A stretch of 64,000 nucleotides of DNA from Nymphaea colorata (lineage: Eukaryota; Streptophyta; Magnoliopsida; Nymphaeales; Nymphaeaceae), in NCBI RefSeq assembly GCF_008831285.2, contig NC_045150.1, forward strand, positions 8,630,001-8,694,000, in the 5' to 3' direction. Under the pieces are notes generated by a model. The model saw nothing but the letters and a program-made list of their open reading frames with translations, searched no databases and was not told where the DNA came from. The position numbers and the translations under genes are program-made. Below, in pieces: positions 1-11,738 of this stretch. Every line of letters begins with the position of its first letter. The first letter of the stretch is position 1.

Positions 1-3000
1 AACATTAGGAATGCCACGGCTTCGTGAGATCCTGATGACTGCATCAAAGAACATTCTGACTCCGCTTATGATCTGCCCATTGTTGCAAGGGAAAACACGG
101 CAAGTTGCTTCTCCTTTTACTCGTTCAAAAAATTCTGACAATGGTTATATCCAGTTGATTTTGGAAAAATTTGTTTGTTACTTAGACTCTACGCAGTTGC
201 CATGTTTCTTCAAGTTTTGTTTTCTGTTTTTTTTTTTTTTTTTGGGGGGGGGGGCATGTTTATCCTTTGTCCTCTTGGTTGCTTTCTCTGAATTGTTATG
301 GGTCTATTGATACTTCTACAATCCCAATTTAGCTTTATTTTCAATTGCTGCTTTTGTTGTGAGATGTCTTTTGGCTGTATACACTTGTACTGCTTTTGTT
401 GTAGGGATGTTTCTGGTTGGACATGCATCACTTGCATGTGGGTCTTGATCCTATCTGAACCCAAGGTACTGATGCCACCAGAACATGGTAGGAGGATGGA
501 TCAAATTGGTCACATGCTGTCCATAGTGGCAAAATTAATAGATTTTGTTTTCACATGAAAAATATGGTATTTTGGCTAGAAGTCTCTTAGACTTGGATCT
601 GGTAGATTTCATAAGATAAATTGGTTATCAACCTTTACAGTTCCTGGCATCTATTATTTGTACTTCCTTATTTGTAACCTAACCAGAATTTGTTTGTTTC
701 AGCTCGTGTAAGGTTTATGTTAACTTCTTCTCTGTATCAACTATGAAGCACTGTACATATCTTTGTGCACTCCTAATGTGCTTCTTTTGGTGGTTAACTT
801 CTCTAGTTTTCTTGATTTTCTATGACATGTTTATTTAATATATAGAACTAGTTGTTCCTGACAAAGTTGCTGCTTTTTCTAACAGGAGTGATGCAGAATG
901 TGTTGCTGCAAAGTTGAAAAGAATAAGATTTTCAGATATAATAGAGAGTATGGATGTCTCTGTTGTGCCGTGCTTCATAGGAAAGAGAGTAGTCTCAACT
1001 GTCTATAAATTAAAGCTAAATTTGTGTGGGCCTGACATGCACTCACCACATGCAAAAATTACTAATGATGAATGTGAAGATGCCTTTGAAAACAAGTTTG
1101 TGCCTTTGCTGAAGAAAGCAGTAGATAAGTATTTGGATAAGATGTCCAAATCAGGTGAAGCCATAGAAATAGTGTCCGAGCATCCTGAAGGCAATGTTAT
1201 GGAGAAAGCACCTGATGAGAATGAACCTGAAAATGAATCTATTAAGGGGGAAGGAACAGAAGTTGATGAAGATGAGGGTGAGGATGAAGGTGCTGACGCT
1301 CAGAAGAGAAAAAACAGAGTGAAGATGATATTGAATATGATGATGAAATAGAAAATGAGTTGTCTGCTATTGAAGATGTTAATAGTGAGGACGATGAAAT
1401 GGTTGATAGTGGAAAAGAAGGTGATGAAGTGGAGGATGGTTTGGGTACCTGTGTTGATGGTGATGGCAGTGAAATGCTGGAAGAAGCTTTGAATGATGTC
1501 TCAAAAAATCTGCCTGTAGCCAAATACTTCTCAGGGTCAAAAGTACCTGAAAGCTCCTCCATGAGACCTAGAATGGACAAGTTAAAATCAAAAACTGCAA
1601 AATCTCTAAAGCATCTAGAATCCAAGGGAAAAACAAAAACGAAGACAGATGCTCGCATAATTGCTTCTGCAGGGTCGTGTTTAGAGGTGCACTTCTTTAT
1701 TATGAAAGGCACTTACCTCCTACTATCTCAGGTTCTCTCTCCCCTCCCCCCCCCTGGATATATGCATATGTCTCTGTGTGTATTAAGTTTCTTTATTAAA
1801 TCCCATGATCAACTTCTCTGAACTTTTACTAATTAACTTTACAGCTGTAGCTTCACTTTGCTCATGTTTGGTTTTGCTGCCGATTTTTTGCATCTCTTCA
1901 ATTTACTTTATTTCATATGTGGTGTGCTTTCAATGTCTTAAACTGTCGTCCTTGTTTGGGTTAAAGTTTATTACATCCTCTGAGAGGTTGAATTAGACTT
2001 GCCTAAGATCAAGTTCTGATTCATAGAGGGACATAGTCAGTCTTAGGATTGCATGCAGGAAAAAATAATCATTTCATGAAGGATTAAACTTCAAGCCTCA
2101 TATGGTGAATGTAAATCATTAGACAAACCCTATACAGATGGTTCACTGGTGGAAATGCTGGTTGAGTAACTAATGTGTACAACAGTTGTGTATCTTGTAG
2201 AAACTTGGTTATTTATTTAGGTACTTGATCAACCATAGTTGTGTTGTTGCTTTATTTGAGTCTGCATTGTCTTGTCCATCAGTATAACGTCTGTCCTTTG
2301 GGGCTTTCCAGAAACCCTAGCCCTGATTTGTGATTATCTAGCTGCTGTTTTCATTTATTTTCCACTCGGATAGTATGATTTCCTTTGGTAGTGGAGTTAG
2401 TGTCTTGATGCTAGGGGTTGCTGAATACCAATCGCTCCGTGAATTTTAGATGGTGCTACAGAATTTGGATCATTGAAACACTACTCAAGCTAATGGCCAT
2501 AATTGCCAGAGAGTATGTTTAGATATACATAATTATTGCATCTTTGAAGTAATTCTGTTTCCATTGAGTAATTTTCTGTCCATATTCTGCATCCCTATTT
2601 TTCAGAGAAGACTCAAAATTTTATTGTGTAATCTATCAGAATCCATTTGCTTTTGTATGCTTCGATTCATTTGCTAATGTTAATGTGTCTTTATGCAAAT
2701 AATGCAGTTTGCGGAAAAGGTTGCTATGAATGTGTTCATTCGAACTGTTGAAGGTATAGATGACTGTTCCTTAATCATACCCAAAGGCTTTGGTAACAAA
2801 ACCAATTCTCAGTTGAATCCTGGTAGAAAACTAAAAAAGCAGTTGAAAAACATGCCTGAAGATCTTCACGAAAAGACTGAGCCAATCAAATTACAAACTC
2901 GTGGAGTTAATTTCTCGTCACTGTGGAGAATGCAAGATGAGCTGGACATCAGAAAATTGTGTAGTAATGACATAAATGCGATGCTTGAAAAGTATGGAGT

Positions 3001-3328
3001 TGAAGCAGCTAGGGCAACAATTGTGGCAGAGATAAGGGCAGTGTTTGAACGCTACGGAATAAGACCAGACATTCGCCATCTGAGCTTGATTGCTGATTTC
3101 ATGACCTTTGATGGACAATATAGACCTATGAATAGATTTGGCATCAGCTCAAGTGTATCCCCATTTCTGAAGATTACATTTGAGACTGCAACCAACTTCA
3201 TTGTTCAGATGGCTTCACATGGAGAGGTAGAGCCATTAGAATCCCCATCAGCACGAATAGCCATGGGGCAACCCGTGAAATTGGGCACTGGGTGTTTTGA
3301 CTTACTACAGAAACTTGAACTTGATTAA
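1..3328 (+). CDS. NRPA1: DNA-directed RNA polymerase I largest subunit (A190/RPA1), 3' part, three exons
   Basis: This is the C-terminal part of the catalytic subunit of RNA polymerase I, which transcribes 35S pre-rRNA in the nucleolus. The window opens inside an exon. Exons: 1-99, 886-1731 and 2708-3328 (TAA). Exon 1 carries the conserved PRLREILMTASKNI helix and ends GKT-R. Exon 2 holds SDIIESMDVSVVPC and then a long Asp/Glu-rich linker (about 1200-1480), which fits the acidic jaw insertion known in A190. Exon 3 holds GVEAARATIVAEI, IRPDIRHLSLIADFMTFDG and the terminal SARIAMGQP/GTGCFDLLQKLEL, a hallmark of the family. Intron 1 (100-885) keeps frame only with a GC donor (ACG|GCAAGT) and an AACAG acceptor. 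Intron 2 (1732-2707) is GT-AG, phase 0. Within exon 2 the frame changes at the six-A run 1309-1314; one more A would make the exon continuous. So this is either an assembly error or a real lesion. The family call is very secure; whether the gene is intact is uncertain. Confidence 0.93.
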
Positions 3329-4138
3329 CCTTCTGTATGAAAAGTCCTTATCTGCAGCAAAGCAGTGGCATCCAAAGCTCTGAGCGTCAAAATTTGGTAC
3401 AAGTATTTATGGAGATGGCGGGAAGAAGGGAAGCAGGACATCCAGTATCAAGAGGAACAGTGTGATCTCAACAACTTCATAGGACAAATTCTTAGAACAG
3501 TGGAAGAATGGACGCAAGCGACATGTCTGGTCTAAGAATGTTCAGGTGTGAATTGTCTTGCCGTGCAATTGGTTAATTTTCTCTTTTTTCTCGTCATGCC
3601 ACCCAATTGTCACATTTCCTTCCTTAACACTTGGTTACCTTTGATTGTGGCTTTTTTAGATGTATTTTGATGAAGCGACTAAGTCTCTTTCCAACAAGTC
3701 TGGGGCTTGAAATTCCACTGTGTTCAAGAGATGTCTCATTTGATGGAGGATGAAAGCAAGTGTTGCAGCTCAAGTACGGCGCTTGATGAGTTGGTGTTCC
3801 GAACTGGGAGTTTTGCTTTTTATGGCCAGGCTTGTGTTGATAACTCTAAAAAATGGAATGGTTTAATGACAGTTATTTTCTGTGTTTGGGTGCTGACCTT
3901 CTCAGTTTTATTTCGTTTTCATAACGAATGCCATGACAACAATTCTTGCTTGTCTCCGAGATTAGTATTGTGATTATGCTGCAGTCTTGAATAGTTTTCA
4001 TTGCTAACTAAAAAATGGTTCTTGATTCTTGAGGATGAGATGGTTTGACTTTGCTTTGATACTTGTAAAGTTTTTTTCTTCTCCTTGTGTATGATAAGGA
4101 AATATTTGATTAATGGTTATATAAGATTGTCATTTTCA
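3329..4138 (+). other. 3' untranslated/downstream region of NRPA1
   Basis: No convincing further coding sequence follows the NRPA1 stop. A GT-AG pair (donor after TTCAG at 3545, acceptor TTTTTAG ending at 3659) could be a 3'-UTR intron. An open frame at 3707-3973 shows no recognisable domain and lies in the presumed 3' transcript, so it is not called as a gene. Confidence 0.5.
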
Positions 4139-4148
4139 TTCAGCAAGT

Positions 4149-4198
4149 ATGTGTATATATATATATATATATAAAGAGAGAGAGAGAGAGAGAGAGAT
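4149..4198. repeat. Compound microsatellite (TA)n-(GA)n
   Basis: An uninterrupted TA dinucleotide run is followed directly by a GA run. It lies just downstream of the NRPA1 transcript and has no coding content. Confidence 0.95.
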
Positions 4199-6880
4199 CT
4201 TGATTCTGGTCAGCACGCCGTCTCCGGAATGGAGAAGTCCCGTCGATGACTCTAGCGGAGGATGGGGTAGCACTTTTGCCTGGACAAGGAGCCCCATTTG
4301 TCCGTATTGATTGTTTTTGGCCTTTGATAACGATAAGCATTTTTAGTATTTTCCTCATGTTGCAGGTCAGGACAAGACCGGACTGACATCCAACCCACAT
4401 TCAAATGTCTCTCGCTTGGTAAGATTTTGAGACGGCTGTATCAAACTGAATAATTATATTATATTATATTATACTATATACCGCATAAAAAAGTTCGACA
4501 ATTCGAATATTTCAAAAACTCCAGAGAGATGTGAATCCAAATTCGATCAAATGTCATTTTTATCTCGATCCAAACTCTTTATGTGGAATCTAAATCAGAT
4601 TTATTAACATCTCTACCACGTGTATAAAAGATATGGATCCGATACGTAACCCAGTCAAGCGCTGAAAGAGAGAAGAAAATGTTCACCACATATGGAGACG
4701 TCATCATCTGCCAAATCTCACCGTCCCATCAAAGAATTCTTTAGAATGTGTTAACTTTACATTGTTATGAATCTAAATTTATAAGAAGTGCCCACACTAA
4801 AGTTGTGTCACATACACAAGTAATCCATGGATGAAAAATCTTGGCTCGGTCACTGGAAAAGCCCCACGACACCCGAGTCATTGTCTAATGGTTAGTTGAA
4901 AATGTGTTACATTAATGCTTCATCAAAAAAAAATTTTAGCTTCGCCGCTGACCCAAGTTGTGGTCAATTATGTCAGTACCATAAATTTGTGGTCGAACTG
5001 TCCTAGTGAGTTGGACGAAATGGTCCTCCTGCCACCTTCGTCCCCAGTGCGTGTCCCTTGTGGTCCTAAGATTACCAGCGGCGCCCCTGGAACAAAAGTG
5101 AGACTACCAGGCAATAATGCTTTATTCTATTATAGCTTATTCTTAGTGCTTAAATATGTGATGCTTGTATGGCCAGTTCATGGAGTACAGTTTGCCAGAA
5201 CAAGCAGCAGAAGTTCATGAACAGTTACGAATTTGGAAGGGAGGACAGTTCAACTCTTCTTCCAGGTTTGTCCTTTGCCTAGAAGACGGACGCCCTTCAT
5301 TGGGTTCGCGTTAATTGGCATTTAGTGTGCTTGCCTTTTTCCCCTTGTTCTTTTTGTCTACACCGTAGTAATGGTGAACTATGTTATATGGTTCCATAAA
5401 TCTATGAACCTAACCTTATTTTTATTGGACAATAACAATTTGTTACCCAATCACTTCAGTTTCAGAATCGGATCGGTCAGTCAAGCTGCCGATTCGATGA
5501 ATTTGCTGGTTGAGCAAATTTAACAGAATCGATTGTGAATTGGCGAAGAAAGTGTCATTAATTGTTTTTAAAAAAATAAATGGTAAATATATGAAAATAT
5601 AATGAAAAGTTAAAAAAGTTTTAAAAAATAATTAAAAATCATATATGTCGTGGGTTGGATTTTCATTGGTGTTATACATCTGGTCCCGGATTCAGGGTCC
5701 GCCCTTTTCCAAATTGTCGTGTTCTTGTGACATCTGGTCCCAGCTCGGGGTTCAAATCCTGGATCTAGTACCCGGCCTGCCAGACCGAACACATGACGTA
5801 TGTTGGCCACGAGTAACACGACGGTGAGGGTTTGCTCCCGAACCGTGAGGGTCACGTGCTAGCCTTCTTCCCCGAACGCCACGGCTCACGTGATATACTT
5901 TATCTTCCGATTTTGCCCAGCCCATCGGCAGAAATTTCCATCACTCCACGACTTGTAACTTGACCGATCCGTGCCCGTGAGATGTCATGTCCTTCATCCA
6001 CGCGTTCGCCTGTTTATATTTGAAATTGCAAAAAGAATAATTTAATACTACGCACATGGATTTTGCTCAATAAACTATAATGAACAATATAAAAAAATTC
6101 CTCTAAAAATAAAATGTGTATGCACGTAGGTTTCATGTGGTTTTCATTTTTAATTAGAGGATGAACAACATGATAATTGCTCCTAAAAAAACAACGTAGA
6201 AACTTATTCTATTAAAATAATCAGTAGCACATTTTTCCCTTTTTATTCCATGTACTGGGATTCACAAGTCATTTTGTGCGGGACATTTTTTTTTCCTTCT
6301 CTAATGTTGCTTTTATTGAAAAGAGTTTATTATTCGAAGAAAAATATTGACACTTATTTTCTTGACTAAGTTTTTTTTACTAACATTCAGAGAAGCGACT
6401 AAGAAAAATGGAATTTGAAATTGCATGCCAATCGTGTGAAAATTAGAAAATATTTTTTGTGTAAAAATTTAGAAATAAAAAATATAATATATAAAAATAA
6501 TACTAAGATCATAAAAACACATTAGATGTCATCCTTGAATGTGATTTTATATCGAATAGAAAACGGGCCGAACTCCAATCAAACCGGCATTAGTTTTAGA
6601 TTAAATTTTTGCCAAACGTTTTTGCAATTTATATATATTTTTAATCAAACTAAGTTAGTTACTAAATGCTATTGGTTGGACATAGTTGGACCAAATTCTT
6701 GAAGGACACTTACTTATATATATATCCAAGCAAATATTTAAAATTACTAATAAAAAATAAATATTGACTTGTTAGTGTGGGAAACTGCCCACACAAGCTC
6801 ATGTGGCTCCACCACTTGTTGGAACCAAGTTCTAATTATAGTCTTCAACTTTCCTACTTTCTTTAATCTTCGTAGCTATT
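4199..6880. other. Intergenic, AT-rich, no gene seen
   Basis: Both strands carry only short open frames without recognisable domains. One spot at 5748-5758 matches a tRNA-type B box (GGTTCAAATCC), but no cloverleaf can be folded around it. It sits beside a short repeated motif (ACATCTGGTCCC, twice between about 5675 and 5735), so a decayed tRNA-derived SINE is possible. Two CACGTG cores occur near 5850-5895, but no gene start lies close by. Confidence 0.6.
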
Positions 6881-6887
6881 TTCTTTT

Positions 6888-7341
6888 CGCCGACAATTTA
6901 TTTTGAAACGTGAAGGAAGATTCTGGTAAATGTCGCGTAATATCTTGATAACAATTGATGCAAGACCTTTACATGGGCCTGGGCCACCGGTGCATACCCA
7001 GTACTAGACCTAGACCTTTGCATGGACTTGTGCCACTGGTGGGTACCCAGTACTAGACTTAGACCTGACATGGACAACCAAGGGATCTGAGGATATTCTT
7101 ACTAAACAAATACTTAAGGGGCAAACTGTTTCGCCGACAATTTATTTTGAAACGTGAGGAAAGATTTTGGTAAGCGTCGCGTAATATCTTGATAACAATT
7201 GATGCAAGACGTTTGCATGGCCCTGGGCCACCAGTGAGTACTCGGTACTAGACTTAGACCTTTGAATGGGCTTGACTGAGGGCAACCAAGGAAAGTGAGG
7301 ATATTCTTACTAAACAAAATACTTAAGCGGGCAAACTGTTT
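6888..7341. repeat. Two tandem copies of a ~244/210-bp unit
   Basis: Copy 1 runs 6888-7131 and copy 2 runs 7132-7341. Both begin CGCCGACAATTTATTTTGAA and end at GGCAAACTGTTT; a third CGCC start follows at 7342. Copy 1 is longer because it contains an internal duplication around the motif CAGTACTAGAC(C/T)TAGACCT. Each copy contains a frame reading roughly EDILTKQ, faintly like the end of Copia polyproteins, but this is too short to assign. Confidence 0.9.
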
Positions 7342-7352
7342 CGCCTAAATCA

Positions 7353-7426
7353 ATATTAAATGAGTGATTAGGTAAATAAGGTGCAAGAGATATTAAATGA
7401 GTGATTAGGTAAATAAGGTGCAAGAG
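7353..7426. repeat. Perfect 37-bp tandem duplication
   Basis: The unit at 7353-7389 is repeated without a mismatch at 7390-7426. It lies just downstream of the larger tandem repeat. A perfect copy implies a recent slippage or repair event. Confidence 0.95.
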
Positions 7427-9640
7427 ATTGATATGATATTTTATTTACTTGAATTTGTGAGGTGTATCGGCAAATGGGGAGAGCTCAAGTGGAGCCGTTT
7501 AAGGGCTCGAGTGGACAGAGTAGCCGATTCGGTTCTTTGAGGGCGTTTCGGTAAATTGACTAACCGGTAGCGGTTTGGTCGTCGGACTTCCAGCTACCGC
7601 CCCTTTTCGGCCAGCACGTTCAGCTGTCCACTTGTCCGCGGAAGCCGGCCTGGCCCGGCCATTGATGATGAGGGCGACGACACGTCATCACCCAGGTGGT
7701 CCCGCTCGGCGACTAATAGTTGGCGGTTGGCCGTCCCGCTCAACGTCAATGCCCCTAAGCTTCAAAAGATTATCAAAATTGCCACTTCATTAAAAAAAAA
7801 AAAAAGTATGGGAACAATGTCCAGCATTTCTGGAGCGTGTCCCTTGCTTGACCCGTGGATCTTATGAACTTTACCCGATCCATATCTCACAAGAACGGAG
7901 AGAGAGAGAGAGAGATCCCAATGGATTTTTACAAATTAACGTTGAATTCTCGACCCAAGTAAAGCAAAGCCGCTCATACGGGTAACTGGATATTTTGCTT
8001 CTAATTGGACCACGATTAAAATGACTTTTTATGAAATTAAAAAGTCATATATTTCTCATATCACGTGAAGAACGAGAAATGTAATATCTTTTACAACTCT
8101 TATTGATGGTGACATTTTTTTGGCATTTCATCTCTATTTTAAATGTTAGGGTTTCTTAGGTTGAGGGTTACAATTCAAAGTACAACTAAGGAGGGCAATA
8201 TTTCGATACACCAAAAATAGTTTTTGATAGTTCAAGAGGGTAAGAAGTTGAGTGAAAGTTTCGGCCCTCCATTTGGTGGTGAGTCTCCCCTACTCACCCA
8301 AAAATACTCCAACTGGAAGGTTTAATGCCGCAAGTATATTAACTTGTTCCACTGTCGATCAGACTGTGCTTGAGAGCATCCATCTTAAGATCCAAAGTGA
8401 TTTCAGATTTGCATTGCCTACAGTCCCTTTGAGAGAAAGGAGTTGGACCACATATGCTCAGCCCTTATCATCCCATGTCATTCTAAATATTTATCAAACA
8501 CAGCCTTAAAATACAGCATCGTCTCTCTGTGTCTCCTCTTATCAATGAAAGCAAGAGAAGAACTGACCCAGATTATCGATCCCAACACAAACACGTGAAC
8601 TATTGATAATCTTGTGCCTTTCACAGGACAAAATGATATTTTTCACTGAGTGAGTCCGTTGATTTCACATGAATGAACTTTATAATCTTGTTTAGGTAAG
8701 CATACAAGAAAATAAGTACGCTTTTTATATAAAGTTATGCATGGGATTTACTTGTCACGTTTGAAGTAATTGACTTTTTTTTTTCCTGGTCGTATAATAA
8801 GTCCGAGCTGGCTATATGCACGCTTTCGTGCACATTTTTTTTGTGCACCAGTATGCTTAATGACCAAAATGCTCGCGGTTAATAGAAAAAGATTTTTTTT
8901 TGTGGGGACAAAACAAATAAAACCAACAGAAGTTAGAAGATTAAAAAAAACTTTTTTTATAATAATTTTCAAAATACCTCAACTCCTACATGTTTCTTTT
9001 TTGGTGTATATGTCTTTTGTGCACTCAGTGGTGCATGCAACTCACTCTCCGTTTGAGTTGGAGCCATTCGTTCTATTCTTTTGGAAACGAACTTTAGATT
9101 TTTTTGATTCTGCAAAGAGCAAGTCAGCCTTTTTACGTAAAGCACGTTGCTTGCAGTTAGTTAAAGGTTTTTAAATGTTATATAAAGCTTATCAGCCATT
9201 TGCCTTGGGGGCATCTCGTGAGGGCGACTTATATGTTATGGCGACTTATGTTATGGTATAACACTTGCCATGGAAAAATGATTCAATAATTAGTCTATTC
9301 TAGATACTATACAACTGGTTGACAACACCTTTTTGTTTGCTCGAGCCATATAGTGTGCATTGTTGCCGCTTTTAATGCCCCTTAATGCATTGTTGCCGCT
9401 TTTAATGCCCCTTATAGTGTGCATCTTTACTATTTTAACACCTCCATTGTTGAAAGTTTAGATATTATTTGGACGGCACCATTTGAAAACGGTGTTTTGG
9501 AAGAACAATATTTTGAAAAAGACAACTTTCCTAAGTAGTTTTTAAAGTGGGTTTATACACCATGTGAACTGAAAAAATATCAAAATTATGTGACGTTATT
9601 TATTACATCATCCAATCAACTTGATTAATAATTTTTCAGG

Positions 9641-9680
<40 letters not shown>

Positions 9681-10150
9681 ATCGATTTGTTCATTGATTA
9701 TTAGTAAGAAAAGAAGAAGCAGGCATTTGAACAAAAAGGGCGGAACATGAGGCGGGAAAAGGGAAAGAAGAGGAGGAGGTGCTTTTAGAGAAACTATTTA
9801 TTGGACCGATCTGAATTGGAAAACGGGATCCACTTCCACCGTGGTTCCGGTTGTCCTCCAGTGGCATTTCTGAAATTTAACGAAAACCGAGCTCCCATTT
9901 CCTATCCTCGTCAACGCGCATAGGTCCGGTAGACGTCGGAGTGGTAAAAGATCACCTGGCAAGAACCGTTGGAAAAAGAAGCACAGGGAAGAAAAAAAAA
10001 AAAAAAAAAGATCCGTGACCGTCATTTGTTGACGCCGTTAACTCTTCGCTCTTAAATACGCCTTCCAACCCAGGCCACCCGTCTTTCGCCCTGAAATTAG
10101 GGCGACAGAGCGAGAGAGAGCAAGAGGCTGTTGAAAGCACCGTTCATGGC
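7427..10150. other. Intergenic region upstream of the GC-rich CIPK gene
   Basis: No gene was recognised. Contents include a short GA repeat (7900-7915), a direct duplication of 29 bp at 9358-9415 (GCATTGTTGCCGCTTTTAAT core), and a CA/TA microsatellite (about 9642-9677). The last few hundred bases are richer in GC and purines and probably contain the promoter and leader of the gene at 10275. A TTAAATA element near 10052 is a possible TATA-like box. Confidence 0.5.
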
Positions 10151-10274
10151 GGATTGCCTCGACGGAAGGAGGATCGGGATCGGGGGTTAATCAGAAGAAA
10201 GAATACAGGAAAGTGGAAAGAAGAAGAAGAAGAAGAAGAAAGGAAAGGGGAGGGGAGGACGACTGGTAAGGGAG

Positions 10275-11738
10275 ATGGCGGAGGAGAAGAAGTCGTGGGC
10301 GAAGAAGGAAGGCGGGGGAGGGCTTCTTCTGGGGCGCTACGAAGTGGGGAAGCTCCTCGGCCACGGCACGTTCGCCAAGGTGTATTATGCGCGCAACGTG
10401 AAGACGGGGGAGAGCGTGGCGATCAAGGTGCTGGACAAGGAGAAGATCCTCAAGAGCGGCCTCATCTCCCACATCAAGCGCGAGATCTCTGTCCTCCGCC
10501 GCGTTCGCCACCCCAACATCGTGCAGCTGTTCGAGGTCATGGCCACCAAGACCAAGATCTACTTCGTCATGGAGTTCGTGAGGGGCGGCGAACTGTTCGG
10601 CCGCGTCGCCAAGGGCCGACTCAAGGAGGAGACGGCCAGACGGTATTTCCAACAGCTTGTCTCAGCCGTCGAGTTCTGCCACAGCAGAGGTGTTTACCAC
10701 CGCGATCTTAAGCCCGAGAACCTCCTGCTGGACGAGAACGGCGATCTGAAGGTCTCGGACTTTGGCCTCAGCGCGGTCTCCGATCAGATCCGCCAGGACG
10801 GTCTCTTCCATACCTTCTGCGGCACGCCCGCGTACGTCGCCCCGGAGGTGCTCGCGAGAAAGGGCTACGACGGTGCCAAGGTCGATATCTGGTCATGCGG
10901 CGTTATACTGTTTGTTCTCATGGCTGGGTACCTCCCTTTCCATGATCAGAACGTTATGGCCATGTACCGCAAGATCTACAAGGGCGAATTCCGTTGCCCC
11001 CGATGGTTCTCGCCGGAGCTCTCCCGGCTGCTCTGCCGGCTTCTAGACACGAACCCAGAGACGAGGATCACCATTCCGGAGCTCATGGAGAATAGGTGGT
11101 TCAAGAAAGGGTTCAAGCAGGTGAAGTTCTATATCGAGAACGATCGCTTACACAACGTCGATGACGACGATGGTTTCGATTCCCAAACATCAGCCTCATC
11201 ATCGCCCGAGAGACAGAGCAGGCCCTCCGGAGGAGGCGGTGGCCGTGGATTGCCGCGGCCGGCGAGCTTGAACGCCTTCGACATAATCTCGTTCTCTCCG
11301 GGATTCGACCTGTCCGGGCTGTTCGAGGAGAGAGGGGAGGAAGCGAGGTTCGTCTCCGGCGAGCCAGTGTCGAAGATCATCTCGAAGCTGGAGGAGATCG
11401 CGAAGCTTGTGAGCTTCACGGTGAGGAAGAAGGATTGCCAGGTGAGCCTGGAGGGTTCCGGCCGGAGAGGCGAGCGGGGCTCAATGGCGGGCCACCTCGC
11501 CATTGCCGCCGAGATCTTTGAGCTCACTCCCTCGCTTGTCGTCGTCGAGGTCAAGAAGACCGCCGGCGATCGAGGGGAATACGAAGAATTCTGCCGAACC
11601 GAGCTCGGTCCAGGCCTCCGCGACCTTGCGGCCGGGCCAGCGCCGACCACTACTGAGGAGGCGGTCGCGACGGTGGAGACGGGTGAGGAAGAGGAACGAG
11701 GTGAGCCACCGACACTCATCGCTTCGGACACCGAGTGA
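10275..11738 (+). CDS. CIPK: CBL-interacting protein kinase (SnRK3), CIPK12/18/19-like, intronless
   Basis: A 487-residue Ser/Thr kinase activated by calcineurin B-like calcium sensors; family members regulate ion transport and stress responses at membranes. Visible motifs: Gly-rich loop GHGTFAKV (29-36), ATP lysine K51 (VAIK), alphaC Glu at about 70, HRDLKPEN (142-149), DFG (162-164), activation-loop Thr in the [13 protein letters not shown] segment (179-191), and NAF motif [15 protein letters not shown] (332-346), which binds CBLs and autoinhibits. A PPI-type segment FTVRKKD (about 381-387), used for PP2C binding, follows. The [17 protein letters not shown] linker and the acidic, Gly-rich spacer before the NAF motif match the CIPK12/18/19 clade. 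The start ATG at 10275 has a good plant context (GAGATGGCG). The gene is one exon and strikingly GC-rich against AT-rich flanks. The C-terminus (about 440-487) is a variable Thr/Glu-rich tail. The exact orthologue number is not assignable. Confidence 0.95.
   Translation: MAEEKKSWAKKEGGGGLLLGRYEVGKLLGHGTFAKVYYARNVKTGESVAIKVLDKEKILKSGLISHIKREISVLRRVRHPNIVQLFEVMATKTKIYFVMEFVRGGELFGRVAKGRLKEETARRYFQQLVSAVEFCHSRGVYHRDLKPENLLLDENGDLKVSDFGLSAVSDQIRQDGLFHTFCGTPAYVAPEVLARKGYDGAKVDIWSCGVILFVLMAGYLPFHDQNVMAMYRKIYKGEFRCPRWFSPELSRLLCRLLDTNPETRITIPELMENRWFKKGFKQVKFYIENDRLHNVDDDDGFDSQTSASSSPERQSRPSGGGGGRGLPRPASLNAFDIISFSPGFDLSGLFEERGEEARFVSGEPVSKIISKLEEIAKLVSFTVRKKDCQVSLEGSGRRGERGSMAGHLAIAAEIFELTPSLVVVEVKKTAGDRGEYEEFCRTELGPGLRDLAAGPAPTTTEEAVATVETGEEEERGEPPTLIASDTE

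Noticed and set aside
5740-5790. tRNA gene suggested by a perfect B box
   Set aside because: No acceptor stem or D arm can be paired around it.
10154-10711. Open frame of 185 residues overlapping the first CIPK
   Set aside because: Arg/Gly-rich shadow frame of GC-rich CIPK coding sequence.
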